From positions 1 to 12,637 of the forward strand of contig JAQUZZ010000011.1 of NCBI GenBank assembly GCA_028691095.1: a stretch of DNA of 12,637 nt. Reading direction: 5' to 3'. Below the pieces are notes generated by a model, which ran no database searches, was not told the origin of the DNA, and saw nothing but the letters and a program-made list of their open reading frames with translations. Both the position numbers and the translations under genes were made by a program. This DNA comes from Alistipes sp. (GTDB lineage Bacteria; Bacteroidota; Bacteroidia; Bacteroidales; Rikenellaceae). Shown piece after piece: positions 1-7,577 of the stretch. Position 1 is the first letter of the stretch. Each line of letters opens with the position of its first letter.

Positions 1-40
1 TCAGAGATAGGTCGTTTGTAGACGACATATTGGTTTGATG

Positions 41-80
41 AAAGATCCCGCTCCGAAAAAGAGCGGGATCTTTTGTGTTT
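41..80 (+). terminator. Strong intrinsic terminator of an unseen upstream gene
   Basis: A perfect 13-bp inverted repeat (41-53 with 61-73, arms AAAGATCCCGCTC and its complement) encloses a 7-nt loop and runs into a T-rich tail at 71-80. The tail is on the + strand side, so it would stop transcription entering from the left. Two frames could hold the end of that upstream gene, with stops at 19-21 (TAG) or 36-38 (TGA). Too little is visible to choose between them or to identify the product. A smaller inverted repeat GTCGT/ACGAC sits at 11-26. Confidence 0.9.
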
Positions 81-103
81 TCGTCCGAGAATGGTTACTT
101 TAG
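72..103 (+). promoter_or_regulatory. Possible Bacteroides-type promoter for the first operon
   Basis: TTTG at 72-75 lies 20 nt before TACTTTAG at 96-103, which matches the Bacteroides -7 consensus TAnnTTTG except for one base. Spacing fits the known 19-21 nt. The -33 element would overlap the T tail of the preceding terminator, and transcription would begin near 110. This is a weaker match than the nuoA promoter and is offered as a candidate only. Confidence 0.35.
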
Positions 104-323
104 AGCAATTTTTGTAGATCAGATTCATGCCCTGCAAAGAGGCCGTGCGTGGCAATAAATGGCGATGGTGAAACGTTTAGAATTAAAGTTCGCAGCGGAG
201 TAAAGCCGAACAGGACGGCGCATGAGCCACCGTGTGTAACCTTGAGGCCTTGCGTCTCAAGGCTGTGACGCTTTATGGAGCGCGCGAAAGATCAGAGAAT
301 ACCCAACAAAAACAGGATAGATT
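104..323 (+). other. Non-coding leader before the 96-aa membrane protein gene
   Basis: About 220 nt without a convincing gene; the one reading frame here (232-450) conflicts with the membrane protein gene and its product looks like no protein I know. It contains a hairpin at 240-262 (CCTTGAG paired with CTCAAGG, plus one G.T pair, 7-nt loop). A smaller one lies at 269-282 (CGCT/AGCG). The last 40 nt before the start codon are A-rich, as is usual for Bacteroidota translation starts. I recognise no riboswitch or tRNA. Confidence 0.5.
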
Positions 324-614
324 ATGGAAAACGAAGAACAAAATAGAGAGAAGACTCCCGATTCGGCGGCGTCATCCGGTCGTTGGAGTCGCAAATGGGA
401 GGGGGCAACCCGCATGCAGAGAGTTTACTATCTGTTCGGGTTGTTTATGATATTATTTTACGTGGGGTTATCTTATATAATGATATTTTCGCCTATCTTT
501 GTAGAGCGGATATCGGCTCCCATGCGTTACGGATTGGGCGCTTTGTTTTTTATATACGGTATTTTCCGCGGATATAGGCAGGTGAAGGAGTCTCAACGTC
601 GCGACGAAGAGTAG
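324..614 (+). CDS. Small two-helix membrane protein, function unknown
   Basis: A 96-aa protein I cannot name. The first 33 residues are polar and charged, with many Glu, Arg and Ser. Two hydrophobic stretches follow, about residues 34-57 (YYLFGLFMILFYVGLSYIMIF region) and 68-83, and then a basic/acidic tail ending RRDEE. The layout suggests a small inner-membrane protein with both termini in the cytoplasm. The start at 324 follows an A-rich leader; an internal Met31 (position 414) right before the first helix is an alternative. It lies 160 nt before the PstS-like lipoprotein gene on the same strand and may share its transcript. Similar small membrane proteins of unknown function occur near this locus in other Bacteroidales as far as I recall, but I cannot verify that here. 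Confidence 0.7.
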   Translation: MENEEQNREKTPDSAASSGRWSRKWEGATRMQRVYYLFGLFMILFYVGLSYIMIFSPIFVERISAPMRYGLGALFFIYGIFRGYRQVKESQRRDEE

Positions 615-682
615 CCGAGGGCTTTTATTGAATCGGTCGAATCTCTTAAGCCCATCGTGCTATTTATTCGCCATCAAACCAT

Positions 683-703
683 CGGTATATTAGGCATATA
701 CCG
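683..703 (+). other. Perfect hairpin upstream of the PstS-like gene
   Basis: CGGTATAT at 683-690 pairs perfectly with ATATACCG at 696-703 around the 5-nt loop TAGGC. No T-run follows, so it is not a standard terminator. It sits inside the 160-nt gap between the small membrane protein and the PstS-like gene, 71 nt before the latter's start. It could be an operator palindrome or an mRNA structure. No good Bacteroides promoter was seen in this gap. Confidence 0.5.
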
Positions 704-774
704 AGACCAAAGAGCTCAATGATGCTTTGGAATTACTTACATGAAAATAGATCCATCATTCTTTCAGGTTACTT

Positions 775-1743
775 ATGATGAAATACTTTGCTTTGAAATC
801 ATACGGCGTCGGCATCGGGGCGATATTGCTTCTGTGGGGGCTCTCTTCGTGTGGCGGTAATACCTCGAAAGACCGACATGCCGATACCGCAACCTCCGGC
901 GTGATTCAACTGACTGCCGACGAGAGTTTCCGGGATATTATCCAGCAGGAGATCGACGTGTTCGAGAGCATCTACACCATGGCGGGCATCGTCCCGATCT
1001 ATACAAACGAGGTGGAGGCGATCAACCTCTTGCTAAAGGATAGCGTGCGTCTGGCCTTGTCTTCGCGACGACTCTCCGAGGCGGAGAAGAAGAGCTTGGA
1101 GCAGATGAAGCTCTTCCCGAAAGAGATCAAGATCGCAACGGACGCCATCGCGTTGATTGTGAATAAACAGAATCCGGATACGCTGATTACGGTGAATCAA
1201 CTGCGCGGGATTCTCACCGGTAAAACCACCCAGTGGTCGCAAATGAATCCCCAAACTCGATTAGGGGAGATCCAATTGGTGTTCGATAACGAGAACTCCA
1301 GTACCGTGCGTTTTGCGATGGACTCGATCTGTCGAGGCGATACGTTGCAAGGCAACCTCTATGCCCAGCAGACCAATCAAGCCGTGATCGATTATGTGGC
1401 TTCGGCTCCCAATGCCATAGGAGTGATCGGGGCGACATGGATTGGTGATAAGAGTGACTCGACGCGACTGAGTTTCATGGATCGGGTGACTGTGATGGGG
1501 GTGACGCACGCTGCGAAGGCTACAAGAGCCAATAGTTACCAGCCTTATCAGGCCTACATCGCGTTGGGCGACTATCCCTTGGTACGTAATATTTACGCGT
1601 TGGTGACTGACCCGCGAAGCGGTTTGGCTTCGGGTTTTGTCTCCTTCTTGGCCTCGGATCGGGGACAACGGATTATTTTGCGCTCGGGCATTGTGCCGGC
1701 AACGCAGAATCTTCGGATTGTCAACGTGAGAGATACGTGGTAA
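775..1743 (+). CDS. PstS-family periplasmic-binding lipoprotein
   Basis: A 322-aa protein with a lipoprotein signal: hydrophobic core at residues 11-22 and lipobox LSSC with Cys26, so it is probably lipid-anchored. Residues ~41-315 read as a PstS-like solute-binding domain (PBP_like_2 type). Family landmarks are TVNQLRGILTGKTTQW (~139-154), NENSSTVRFAMDSI (~172-185), AIGVIG (214-219), YPLVRNIYALV (267-277) and GLASGFVSFLASDRGQ (283-298). The ligand-binding Ser/Gly/Thr loops are only partly like classical PstS (NSSTVR where GSGTR is usual), and no pstCAB transporter genes are present. A true phosphate-uptake role is therefore doubtful, and ligand sensing or a scaffold role is possible. A second ATG at 778 gives a protein one residue shorter. 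A TPR protein gene follows after 29 nt, so the two are probably cotranscribed. Confidence 0.85.
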   Translation: MMKYFALKSYGVGIGAILLLWGLSSCGGNTSKDRHADTATSGVIQLTADESFRDIIQQEIDVFESIYTMAGIVPIYTNEVEAINLLLKDSVRLALSSRRLSEAEKKSLEQMKLFPKEIKIATDAIALIVNKQNPDTLITVNQLRGILTGKTTQWSQMNPQTRLGEIQLVFDNENSSTVRFAMDSICRGDTLQGNLYAQQTNQAVIDYVASAPNAIGVIGATWIGDKSDSTRLSFMDRVTVMGVTHAAKATRANSYQPYQAYIALGDYPLVRNIYALVTDPRSGLASGFVSFLASDRGQRIILRSGIVPATQNLRIVNVRDTW

Positions 1744-1772
1744 ACAAATACTGTAAAACATAAAATGAACCC

Positions 1773-3425
1773 ATGAAACGAATGAATGTAACAACGGGAC
1801 TTTTGTCCCTGATCCTCATGGCGGGAGCGACCGCCGTGATGGCCGCAGAGGATGGCAGTCCGAAGGGCGTAGACTACTACAAGGTCAAGATGTATCCGGA
1901 TGCCAAGAGGGCTTTGATCAATGAATTGCAAGACGAAAAGAGCAACAAGGCTGAGGTTAATTTCTATTTAGGAGAGATCTACTTTGATCAGCACAAATCC
2001 GATTCGGCCAGCTATTACTATCAACAGGGCTTGGCTGCCGATCCGGCTTATGTATTGAATGCCATTGGTAACCTGAAGGTGAACCTGAAAAATAATCCCG
2101 ATGCAGAGAAGGCTTTCAGTGGTTTGCTGACCGGAAAAAACAAAAAGAATCCGGCAATTTACGTGGCGATTGCACGTGCTTATATGCCGGTGTCCAAACC
2201 CAAAGCGCAGCAATATCTGGAGTTGGCCAAGAGTGTAGGGCCCAAATCCCCGGAGGTGTATGTGTTGGAGGGAGATATGTTTGCTGCGGAGCACAAGGCG
2301 GGTGAGGCGGCCAACAGCTACGAGCAGGCTACCTACTTTGATCCGGGATGCAAAGAGGCCTACTTCAAATATGCCGAACTCTACTCCAAGGCCAATCCGC
2401 AGTATGCCATCGATATGTTGAACAAACTGATTACGCTGGATCCGGGTTACAAGATCGCCTACGTGGAGTTGGCAGACATCTACTACGAGAACGAACGATA
2501 CGCCGAAGCGGTGGATGCCTATTCCAAGTACATCTCTACCGAGACTTCGAGTGTCGAGGAGTTGGCGCGTTATGCCGCCCTGCTCTACCTGAGCAAACGA
2601 TATGATGAGGCCAAAGAGTTGGTACAGAAGGTGACCGTGCGTGCACCGGAGAGTGCTGCCCTCAAACGTATCAATATGTACTTGGCTTACGACCAAGGCG
2701 ATTTCAACAAGGCTCTCGAATTAGGAACCAAGATGAGAACCGAGATCGACTCCTCGCGTTGGGTGGTTCGGGACTATGTGTGCATGGCGCGGAGTTATGC
2801 CAAAACCGATAAGACGAAAGAGGCGATTGCGGAGTATCAAAAAGCCTTGGCTATGGACTCTATGCGTATCGACTTGTTGAACGAGTTGGAGGTGGAATAC
2901 AAGAAAGAGCGAAACTATGTCGGTGCCATCGAGGTGAGCCAAGATGCCATGGAGCGTGACGGCATACCTGACAAGCCGAGCGAATTCCTGAATTTGGGCA
3001 AGAACTACTATATGGCTGCCAGCTCCTTGCGTCCCGCCGACGATAGCTTGCGGATGAACCCGCAAGACTCCATGAAGATGGTAACCTACCTGAAGAGTGC
3101 CGACAGCCTCTTCGCGAAAGTCACCGAGACGCTGGCCGATCACTATGCGGGTCACTTCTGGCGTGCGCGTGTTCACTCTTCATTGGATCCTGAATCGACC
3201 CAGGGTTTGGCAAAACCCTATTATGAGATGACGGCAGCCTTGTTGGAGAAGGATCCGAAGAAGGATTCACGGTTGTTGATCGAGTGTTACAGCTACTTGG
3301 GATACTACTACTACCTGAAACAAGATAACGAGAATTCCAAGATCTACTGGAAGAAGATTCTGGCGTTGGATCCCAATCATGCGATTGCAAAGAGCGTGAT
3401 GGAGGTGCTGGAACCCCAAAAATAG
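1773..3425 (+). CDS. Secreted tetratricopeptide-repeat protein
   Basis: A 550-aa protein with an N-terminal signal peptide (basic MKR, hydrophobic residues ~7-22, likely cleavage after AVMA at residue 24), so it should act in the periplasm or at the envelope. The rest is built of helical TPR-like repeats, clearest at residues ~59-92, 162-191, 193-224, 226-256, 333-362 and 503-534. These show the usual small/aromatic pattern and the closing Asp-Pro (for example YFDP, TLDP, ALDP). TPR arrays bind protein partners; no catalytic domain is visible. The start at 1773 keeps the basic n-region, while Met4 (position 1782) is an alternative. It lies 29 nt after the PstS-like lipoprotein gene and is followed by a strong terminator, so it ends that operon. 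The partner and process are unknown. Confidence 0.88.
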   Translation: MKRMNVTTGLLSLILMAGATAVMAAEDGSPKGVDYYKVKMYPDAKRALINELQDEKSNKAEVNFYLGEIYFDQHKSDSASYYYQQGLAADPAYVLNAIGNLKVNLKNNPDAEKAFSGLLTGKNKKNPAIYVAIARAYMPVSKPKAQQYLELAKSVGPKSPEVYVLEGDMFAAEHKAGEAANSYEQATYFDPGCKEAYFKYAELYSKANPQYAIDMLNKLITLDPGYKIAYVELADIYYENERYAEAVDAYSKYISTETSSVEELARYAALLYLSKRYDEAKELVQKVTVRAPESAALKRINMYLAYDQGDFNKALELGTKMRTEIDSSRWVVRDYVCMARSYAKTDKTKEAIAEYQKALAMDSMRIDLLNELEVEYKKERNYVGAIEVSQDAMERDGIPDKPSEFLNLGKNYYMAASSLRPADDSLRMNPQDSMKMVTYLKSADSLFAKVTETLADHYAGHFWRARVHSSLDPESTQGLAKPYYEMTAALLEKDPKKDSRLLIECYSYLGYYYYLKQDNENSKIYWKKILALDPNHAIAKSVMEVLEPQK

Positions 3426-3464
3426 CGATTCCTGTTTATCCTTTTGATTCTCTGTGAAAATTAC

Positions 3465-3502
3465 AACAATCCCGTTCCATGATCGGAACGGGATTGTTTT
3501 TG
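3465..3502 (+). terminator. Intrinsic terminator ending the upstream operon
   Basis: A perfect 14-bp inverted repeat (3465-3478 with 3485-3498, arms AACAATCCCGTTCC and its complement) with a 6-nt loop. It is followed by a T-run through 3501. It lies 39 nt after the TPR gene stop and separates that operon from nuo. Confidence 0.92.
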
Positions 3503-3578
3503 GTTCAGATTCTCTCCGGCGAACGATTGTTACGAAACGGTGAATCTTGTAAAAAAAACCTGAAAAACGGAGGGCCGG

Positions 3579-3609
3579 TTTGTTATCTTAACAAAATCCG
3601 TTATTTTTG
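3579..3609 (+). promoter_or_regulatory. Canonical Bacteroides-type promoter of the nuo operon
   Basis: TTTG at 3579-3582, a 19-nt gap, then TATTTTTG at 3602-3609, an exact match to TAnnTTTG. This is the known promoter form of the Bacteroidota primary sigma factor, whose -33/-7 elements differ from the E. coli ones. It lies just after the terminator at 3465-3502 and before nuoA. Transcription should begin around 3615, giving a 5' UTR of roughly 85 nt. Confidence 0.8.
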
Positions 3610-3699
3610 CAGTGTTTTTTATCCAAACATTCATCAGCCTTCTAAATCGTATTCTATCATACATTTTAGAGGCGTTTTTTGTTGTCAAAGATAAATATT

Positions 3700-4050
3700 A
3701 TGGATTTGACCTTACTCTTGGTCGTAATTATTACGGCCATCTTTTTGGTGGTGGCGGCTTTAGGCTTGGATTGGCTTCTCTCGCCCCGATCGTTCAACAA
3801 ACAGAAGGGCGAACCCTATGAGTGCGGAATTCCGACTCGGGGTCGGTCGTGGATGCAGTTCCGCGTGGGCTACTACCTCTTTGCGATTCTCTTTCTGATC
3901 TTCGACGTCGAGGCAATGTTTATGTTTCCTTGGGCGGTGATTGTGCGTGAGGTGGGGGTTGCTGGACTCATCAATATCTTGTTCTTCTTGTTAATTCTCG
4001 TACTCGGACTGGCTTACGCCTGGAAAAAAGGAGCTTTGGAATGGAAATAA
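3700..4050 (+). CDS. nuoA: NADH-quinone oxidoreductase subunit A (NuoA)
   Basis: A small membrane subunit of complex I at the junction of the quinone module and the membrane arm, contributing to the loop around the quinone cavity. The 116-aa product has three hydrophobic segments. Between the first and second it carries the hallmark loop [22 protein letters not shown], followed by the conserved [12 protein letters not shown] with its acidic residues. I chose the ATG at 3700 (MDLTLLLVV), which gives a normal family length and N-terminus; an upstream in-frame TTG at 3679 would add seven residues and is less likely. It is the first gene after the nuo promoter and overlaps nuoB by 10 nt, implying coupled translation. 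Confidence 0.96.
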   Translation: MDLTLLLVVIITAIFLVVAALGLDWLLSPRSFNKQKGEPYECGIPTRGRSWMQFRVGYYLFAILFLIFDVEAMFMFPWAVIVREVGVAGLINILFFLLILVLGLAYAWKKGALEWK

Positions 4051-4625
4051 AGGGAGTCAACATCAAGTCGATGAAATACGATGCATTCAATGACACTGAG
4101 TACATCGATCAACTGCGTGAGGCGGGGGTGAATGTGATGGTCGGAAAGCTGGATCAACTGATCAACTGGGGTCGGTCGAACTCCTTGTGGCCCCTTACCT
4201 TTGCTACCAGTTGTTGCGGTATCGAGTTTATGGCCGTCGGTGCTGCGCGCTACGACTTTGCCCGCTTTGGGTTTGAGGTGACACGTGCCAGCCCGCGTCA
4301 AGCGGATGTAATCATTGTGGCCGGTACCATTGTCCATAAGATGGCTCCGGTGTTGCGTCGGCTCTACGACCAGATGGCCGAACCGAAGTATGTCATTGCC
4401 ATGGGCGGTTGCGCCATCTCGGGTGGCCCGTTCAAGGGGTCGTATCATGTGTTGGAGGGGGTCGATAAGATCCTGCCGGTGGATGTCTATGTGCCGGGTT
4501 GTCCTCCACGTCCCGAGGCCTTGCTCTACGGCATGATGCAGTTGCAACGCAAAGTGAAGGCCGAACACTATTTTGGAGAGGTGAACAGAAAGCAAAAGAA
4601 AGAAGAATCTACGGACCATGAATAA
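4041..4625 (+). CDS. nuoB: NADH-quinone oxidoreductase subunit B (NuoB)
   Basis: A peripheral-arm subunit that binds iron-sulfur cluster N2, the last carrier before quinone. The 194-aa product has the four expected ligands: adjacent Cys58-Cys59 in ATSCCGIEF, Cys124 in [10 protein letters not shown] and Cys154 in [12 protein letters not shown]. The conserved [14 protein letters not shown] segment (~84-96) is intact. The start at 4041 overlaps the nuoA end (ATGGAAATAA). A later ATG at 4071 would also keep all known motifs, so the first ten residues are uncertain. The Lys/Glu-rich C-terminus ends within the nuoCD start (8-nt overlap, ATGAATAA). Together with NuoCD and NuoI it forms the hydrophilic Q module. 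Confidence 0.97.
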   Translation: MEIKGVNIKSMKYDAFNDTEYIDQLREAGVNVMVGKLDQLINWGRSNSLWPLTFATSCCGIEFMAVGAARYDFARFGFEVTRASPRQADVIIVAGTIVHKMAPVLRRLYDQMAEPKYVIAMGGCAISGGPFKGSYHVLEGVDKILPVDVYVPGCPPRPEALLYGMMQLQRKVKAEHYFGEVNRKQKKEESTDHE

Positions 4626-6243
4626 GATCAAAGATATAGTTTCGCGTATTGCGCCCGAGGCGGTATTCTCGGAGAGTGCGCCGTGGACGGTGACTGTGCC
4701 GACGGCTCAGTTTCATGCGGTGGCTCAGGCTTTGCGCGATGATCCGCAGACGCAGTTCGATTTTCTGCTCTGCATGACGGGAATGGATTGGGGTGAAACC
4801 TTAGGGGTGGTCTACCATCTGCGAAGCACGGCCTCAGGTTGTGAGGTGGTACTTCGGATCGAAACGGCGGATCGCGAGAATCCTCAGTTGCCGAGCGTCT
4901 CCGATCTATGGGAGACGGCCAACCTGAATGAGCGGGAGGTTTTCGACTTCTTCGGCATTCGTTTTATCGGTCATCCCGATATGCGACGGTTGTTCCTGCG
5001 CAACGACTGGGTCGGTTATCCGTTGCGTAAGGATTATGATGCCTCCGCGGAGGTGAATCCCGTGCGGATGGAGAACGAAGAGACGGTGGATGTGACGCCG
5101 TCCTATGAGGAGCACGACGGCAAAGTGGAGCAGGAGGAGCGTGTGCTCTTCGACGACCAAGAGTATGTGGTCAATATCGGCCCGCAGCACCCTGCTACCC
5201 ATGGTGTATTGCGTTTCCGTACCTCCATTGAGGGCGAGACCATCAAGAAGGTGGATGTCCATTGCGGATACATCCATCGCGGTATCGAGAAGATGTGCGA
5301 GGGGTTGAGCTATCCGCAGACCTTGGCGTTGACCGATCGACTCGACTACCTGTCGGCGCATCAGAATCGTCATGCCCTCTGTATGTGTATCGAGAAGGCG
5401 CTGGGCATCGAAGTGCCGGAGCGTGTACAATATATTCGGACGATCATGGATGAGTTGAATCGTCTCTCGTCCCACCTGCTGTTCTGGTCGACGCTCTGCA
5501 TGGACTTGGGTGCGCTGACCGCTTTCTTCTACGGTTTCCGCGATCGTGAGAAGGTGCTCGATATGATGGAGGAGACCACAGGAGGCCGTTTGATTCAGAA
5601 CTACAACGTGATCGGTGGGGTGATGGCAGACATTCATCCCAATCTGGTGCAACGCATCAAGGAGTTTATTCACTACCTGCCCCCGATGTTGCGGGAGTAT
5701 GACGAGGTCTTCACGGGAAACGTCATCGCGCGTCAGCGTATGCAGGGCATTGGCGTACTCTCCAAGGAGACCGCGATCTCTTATGGGGTGACGGGGCCTT
5801 CGGGTCGTGCTTCGGGATGGAGTTGTGATGTGCGTAAACTCAAACCCTATGGGGTCTACGATAAGGTGGAGTTCGATGAGGTACTCCGCACCGGAGGCGA
5901 TACCTATGATCGTTACTTGGTGCGTGTCGAGGAGATTCGCCAGTCGTTGCGGATTCTGGAGCAGTTGGTGGATAACATTCCCGCAGGAGATTATTGCGTG
6001 AAGACCAAGCCGATCATTCGCCTGCCGGAGGGAAACTACTTCAGTAGTGTCGAGGCTTCGCGTGGTGAGTTCGGGGTCTACATCGAGAGTCGGGGCGACA
6101 AGATGCCCTATCGCATGAAGTTCCGTTCGCCGGGATTGCCGTTGGTGTCGGTGGTCGATACGTTGGCTTCGGGGAGCAAGATTGCCGACCTGATTGCCAT
6201 CGGAGGCTCCTTGGACTATGTGGTGCCCGATATTGATCGATAG
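4618..6243 (+). CDS. nuoCD: Fused NADH-quinone oxidoreductase subunit C/D (NuoCD)
   Basis: A single 541-aa chain joining two complex I subunits. Residues ~1-145 are the 30-kDa NuoC domain, with the signature [20 protein letters not shown] (~105-124) and [14 protein letters not shown] charged linker (~146-180) leads to the 49-kDa NuoD domain (~181-541), which lines the quinone cavity. NuoD has GPQHPATHG with His191 and His195, YIHRGIEK (~218-225) and [14 protein letters not shown] with Tyr244. The His and Tyr match the quinone head-group ligands known from Thermus Nqo4 (His38, Tyr87). The C-terminus ...[12 protein letters not shown] is the normal family ending, so the gene is complete. It overlaps nuoB by 8 nt and ends with tandem stops (TAG TGA). 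No nuoE, nuoF or nuoG follows; nuoH is next after 153 nt. Confidence 0.97.
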   Translation: MNKIKDIVSRIAPEAVFSESAPWTVTVPTAQFHAVAQALRDDPQTQFDFLLCMTGMDWGETLGVVYHLRSTASGCEVVLRIETADRENPQLPSVSDLWETANLNEREVFDFFGIRFIGHPDMRRLFLRNDWVGYPLRKDYDASAEVNPVRMENEETVDVTPSYEEHDGKVEQEERVLFDDQEYVVNIGPQHPATHGVLRFRTSIEGETIKKVDVHCGYIHRGIEKMCEGLSYPQTLALTDRLDYLSAHQNRHALCMCIEKALGIEVPERVQYIRTIMDELNRLSSHLLFWSTLCMDLGALTAFFYGFRDREKVLDMMEETTGGRLIQNYNVIGGVMADIHPNLVQRIKEFIHYLPPMLREYDEVFTGNVIARQRMQGIGVLSKETAISYGVTGPSGRASGWSCDVRKLKPYGVYDKVEFDEVLRTGGDTYDRYLVRVEEIRQSLRILEQLVDNIPAGDYCVKTKPIIRLPEGNYFSSVEASRGEFGVYIESRGDKMPYRMKFRSPGLPLVSVVDTLASGSKIADLIAIGGSLDYVVPDIDR

Positions 6244-6396
6244 TGACGCTACCAACACCCTAAGCCAGGTGGTTGCAAGGCCACGGAGCGTGGAACCTAA
6301 GACCGTCTGAGCGACCGTGTGTCGGTTACGGAGTAAAAAGTCATCCTAATTCTTATACGGTACTTCCTTGAGAAGTACGAATACAACAAAAACCCT
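6244..6396 (+). other. nuoCD-nuoH spacer at the site where nuoEFG would sit
   Basis: A 153-nt non-coding gap. It has a 5-bp/3-nt-loop inverted repeat CCACG-GAG-CGTGG at 6281-6293. The left arm could instead pair with GTGG at 6269-6272, so the two folds exclude each other. I saw no remnant of nuoE, nuoF or nuoG coding sequence. The hairpin next to nuoH is listed separately. Confidence 0.6.
6360..6378 (+). other. Hairpin before nuoH
   Basis: GTACTTC at 6360-6366 pairs perfectly with GAAGTAC at 6372-6378 around the loop CTTGA, 18 nt before the nuoH ATG. No T-run follows. Its position resembles the AGCAC-type repeats before nuoI to nuoM, but the arms differ. Confidence 0.55.
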
Positions 6397-7497
6397 ATGT
6401 TCTTGAATACCTATACGGATAGCATTGATTTTAACGCCGCCCGGGAGTGGATTCACACAACCCTGAGCGGGGTGATGCCGGCTTGGGGCGTGACCCTCAC
6501 CGAGTGTGTCCTCGTGGGACTGTGCTTGTTGCTGGGCTATGCGTTGATCGCCCTGGCGTTGATCTACATCGAACGAAAGGTCTGTGCATTTTTCCAGTGT
6601 CGCCTCGGCCCCAATCGAGTGGGCCCTTACGGTACGGTACAGAGTGTGGCCGATATGGTCAAGATGTTGATTAAGGAGTTGATTCATATCAATCATGTGG
6701 ATCAATTCCTCTTCAATCTGGCTCCCTTTATCGTCATCATCTCTTCGGTTTTGGCGTTCGGGTGTCTCCCCTTTGCCAAAGGGCTTGCGGTGTTGGATTT
6801 CAATGTCGGGATCTTCTTCCTGATGGCTGCCTCCTCGATCGGTATCGTCGGCATTCTGTTGGCCGGATGGTCGAGTAACAACAAATATTCGATGATCGGC
6901 GCCATGCGAAGTGGAGCTCAGATGATTAGTTATGAACTCTCAATCGGTTTGTCGATCCTCACCATGGTGGTGCTCTCCGGTACGATGCAGCTCTCGGAGA
7001 TCGTGGAGCGTCAGTCGGAGGTGTGGTTCCTCTTCTCGGGACACATTCCCGCGCTCATTGCCTTCTTGATCTATCTGGTAGCCGGTACGGCCGAGACCAA
7101 CCGAGGCCCCTTTGACCTTCCGGAGGCCGATTCGGAGTTGACGGCAGGGTATCATACCGAGTATTCGGGAATGCACTTCGGATTCTTCTACTTGGCCGAG
7201 TATCTGAACCTGTTTATTGTGGCAGGCATTGCGACGACCCTCTTTTTGGGTGGATGGATGCCCCTACATATCTCAGGCTGGGAGGGATTCAATGCGGTGA
7301 TGGATTTCATTCCGTCGATCGTGTGGTTCTTGGCGAAGGTGGGTGTGGTGATCTTTGTGATCATGTGGTTTAAGTGGACGTTCCCTCGTTTGCGTATTGA
7401 CCAACTGCTCACGTTGGAGTGGAAATATCTGTTGCCGCTGAGTTTGTTGAACTTGTTGCTGATGACCTTGGTGGTGGCTTTGGGGCTCTACTTCTAA
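6397..7497 (+). CDS. nuoH: NADH-quinone oxidoreductase subunit H (NuoH)
   Basis: The membrane subunit that anchors the Q module and forms the quinone entry path and the first part of the proton route. The 366-aa product has about eight to nine hydrophobic helices. Motifs include [22 protein letters not shown] (~58-78, the amphipathic loop lining the quinone tunnel) and the highly conserved acidic loop [17 protein letters not shown] (~232-248), followed by [19 protein letters not shown]. The N-terminal ~25 residues are polar and slightly longer than in E. coli. The start ATG at 6397 follows the A-rich sequence ACAACAAAAACCCT; no better upstream start exists. It directly follows nuoCD in gene order, which shows the loss of nuoEFG, and precedes nuoI with an 80-nt gap. 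Confidence 0.97.
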   Translation: MFLNTYTDSIDFNAAREWIHTTLSGVMPAWGVTLTECVLVGLCLLLGYALIALALIYIERKVCAFFQCRLGPNRVGPYGTVQSVADMVKMLIKELIHINHVDQFLFNLAPFIVIISSVLAFGCLPFAKGLAVLDFNVGIFFLMAASSIGIVGILLAGWSSNNKYSMIGAMRSGAQMISYELSIGLSILTMVVLSGTMQLSEIVERQSEVWFLFSGHIPALIAFLIYLVAGTAETNRGPFDLPEADSELTAGYHTEYSGMHFGFFYLAEYLNLFIVAGIATTLFLGGWMPLHISGWEGFNAVMDFIPSIVWFLAKVGVVIFVIMWFKWTFPRLRIDQLLTLEWKYLLPLSLLNLLLMTLVVALGLYF

Positions 7498-7513
7498 GCG
7501 CGAAACGCTGACA

Positions 7514-7540
7514 CAACCCCTTGGTGACCCTTGGGGGTTG
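7514..7540 (+). other. Hairpin just after the nuoH stop codon
   Basis: CAACCCC at 7514-7520 pairs with GGGGTTG at 7534-7540 (7 bp, 13-nt loop), starting 17 nt after the nuoH stop. No T-run follows, so transcription should continue to nuoI. It could protect or delimit the 3' end of a processed nuoH message. Confidence 0.45.
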
Positions 7541-7561
7541 ATAATTACGAAAACCATAAAT

Positions 7562-7574
7562 AGCACGGTGTGCT
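7562..7574 (+). repeat. AGCAC-type inverted repeat, copy 1 (before nuoI)
   Basis: AGCAC-GGT-GTGCT, a perfect 5-bp arm pair with a 3-nt centre, preceded by AAAT and followed by GAA. It ends 3 nt before the ATG at 7578, or 12 nt before the ATG at 7587. It is one of five related copies in nuo spacers. Confidence 0.75.
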
Positions 7575-7577
7575 GAA

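Noticed and set aside
41..3502. Similarity of the two terminator stems (both contain ATCCCG(C/T)TCC)
   Set aside because: Considered as a dispersed repeat. GC-rich stems of strong terminators often share such runs, and two examples do not establish a repeat family.
3679..3699. Upstream TTG start for nuoA
   Set aside because: Adds MLSKINI before the normal NuoA N-terminus; the ATG at 3700 gives the usual family start and length.
3479..3821. Two short + frames (3479-3694 and 3612-3821)
   Set aside because: The first begins in the terminator loop and runs through the nuo promoter. The second overlaps nuoA in another frame. Neither product resembles a protein.
4906..6258. Long minus-strand open frame (450 codons) opposite nuoCD
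   Set aside because: Shadow of nuoCD, which is supported by family motifs along its whole length. No recognisable protein features.
6244..6396. Remnant of deleted nuoEFG in the nuoCD-nuoH gap
   Set aside because: Only 153 nt, with stops in the frames checked and no Cys-rich or NADH/FMN-binding motif traces.
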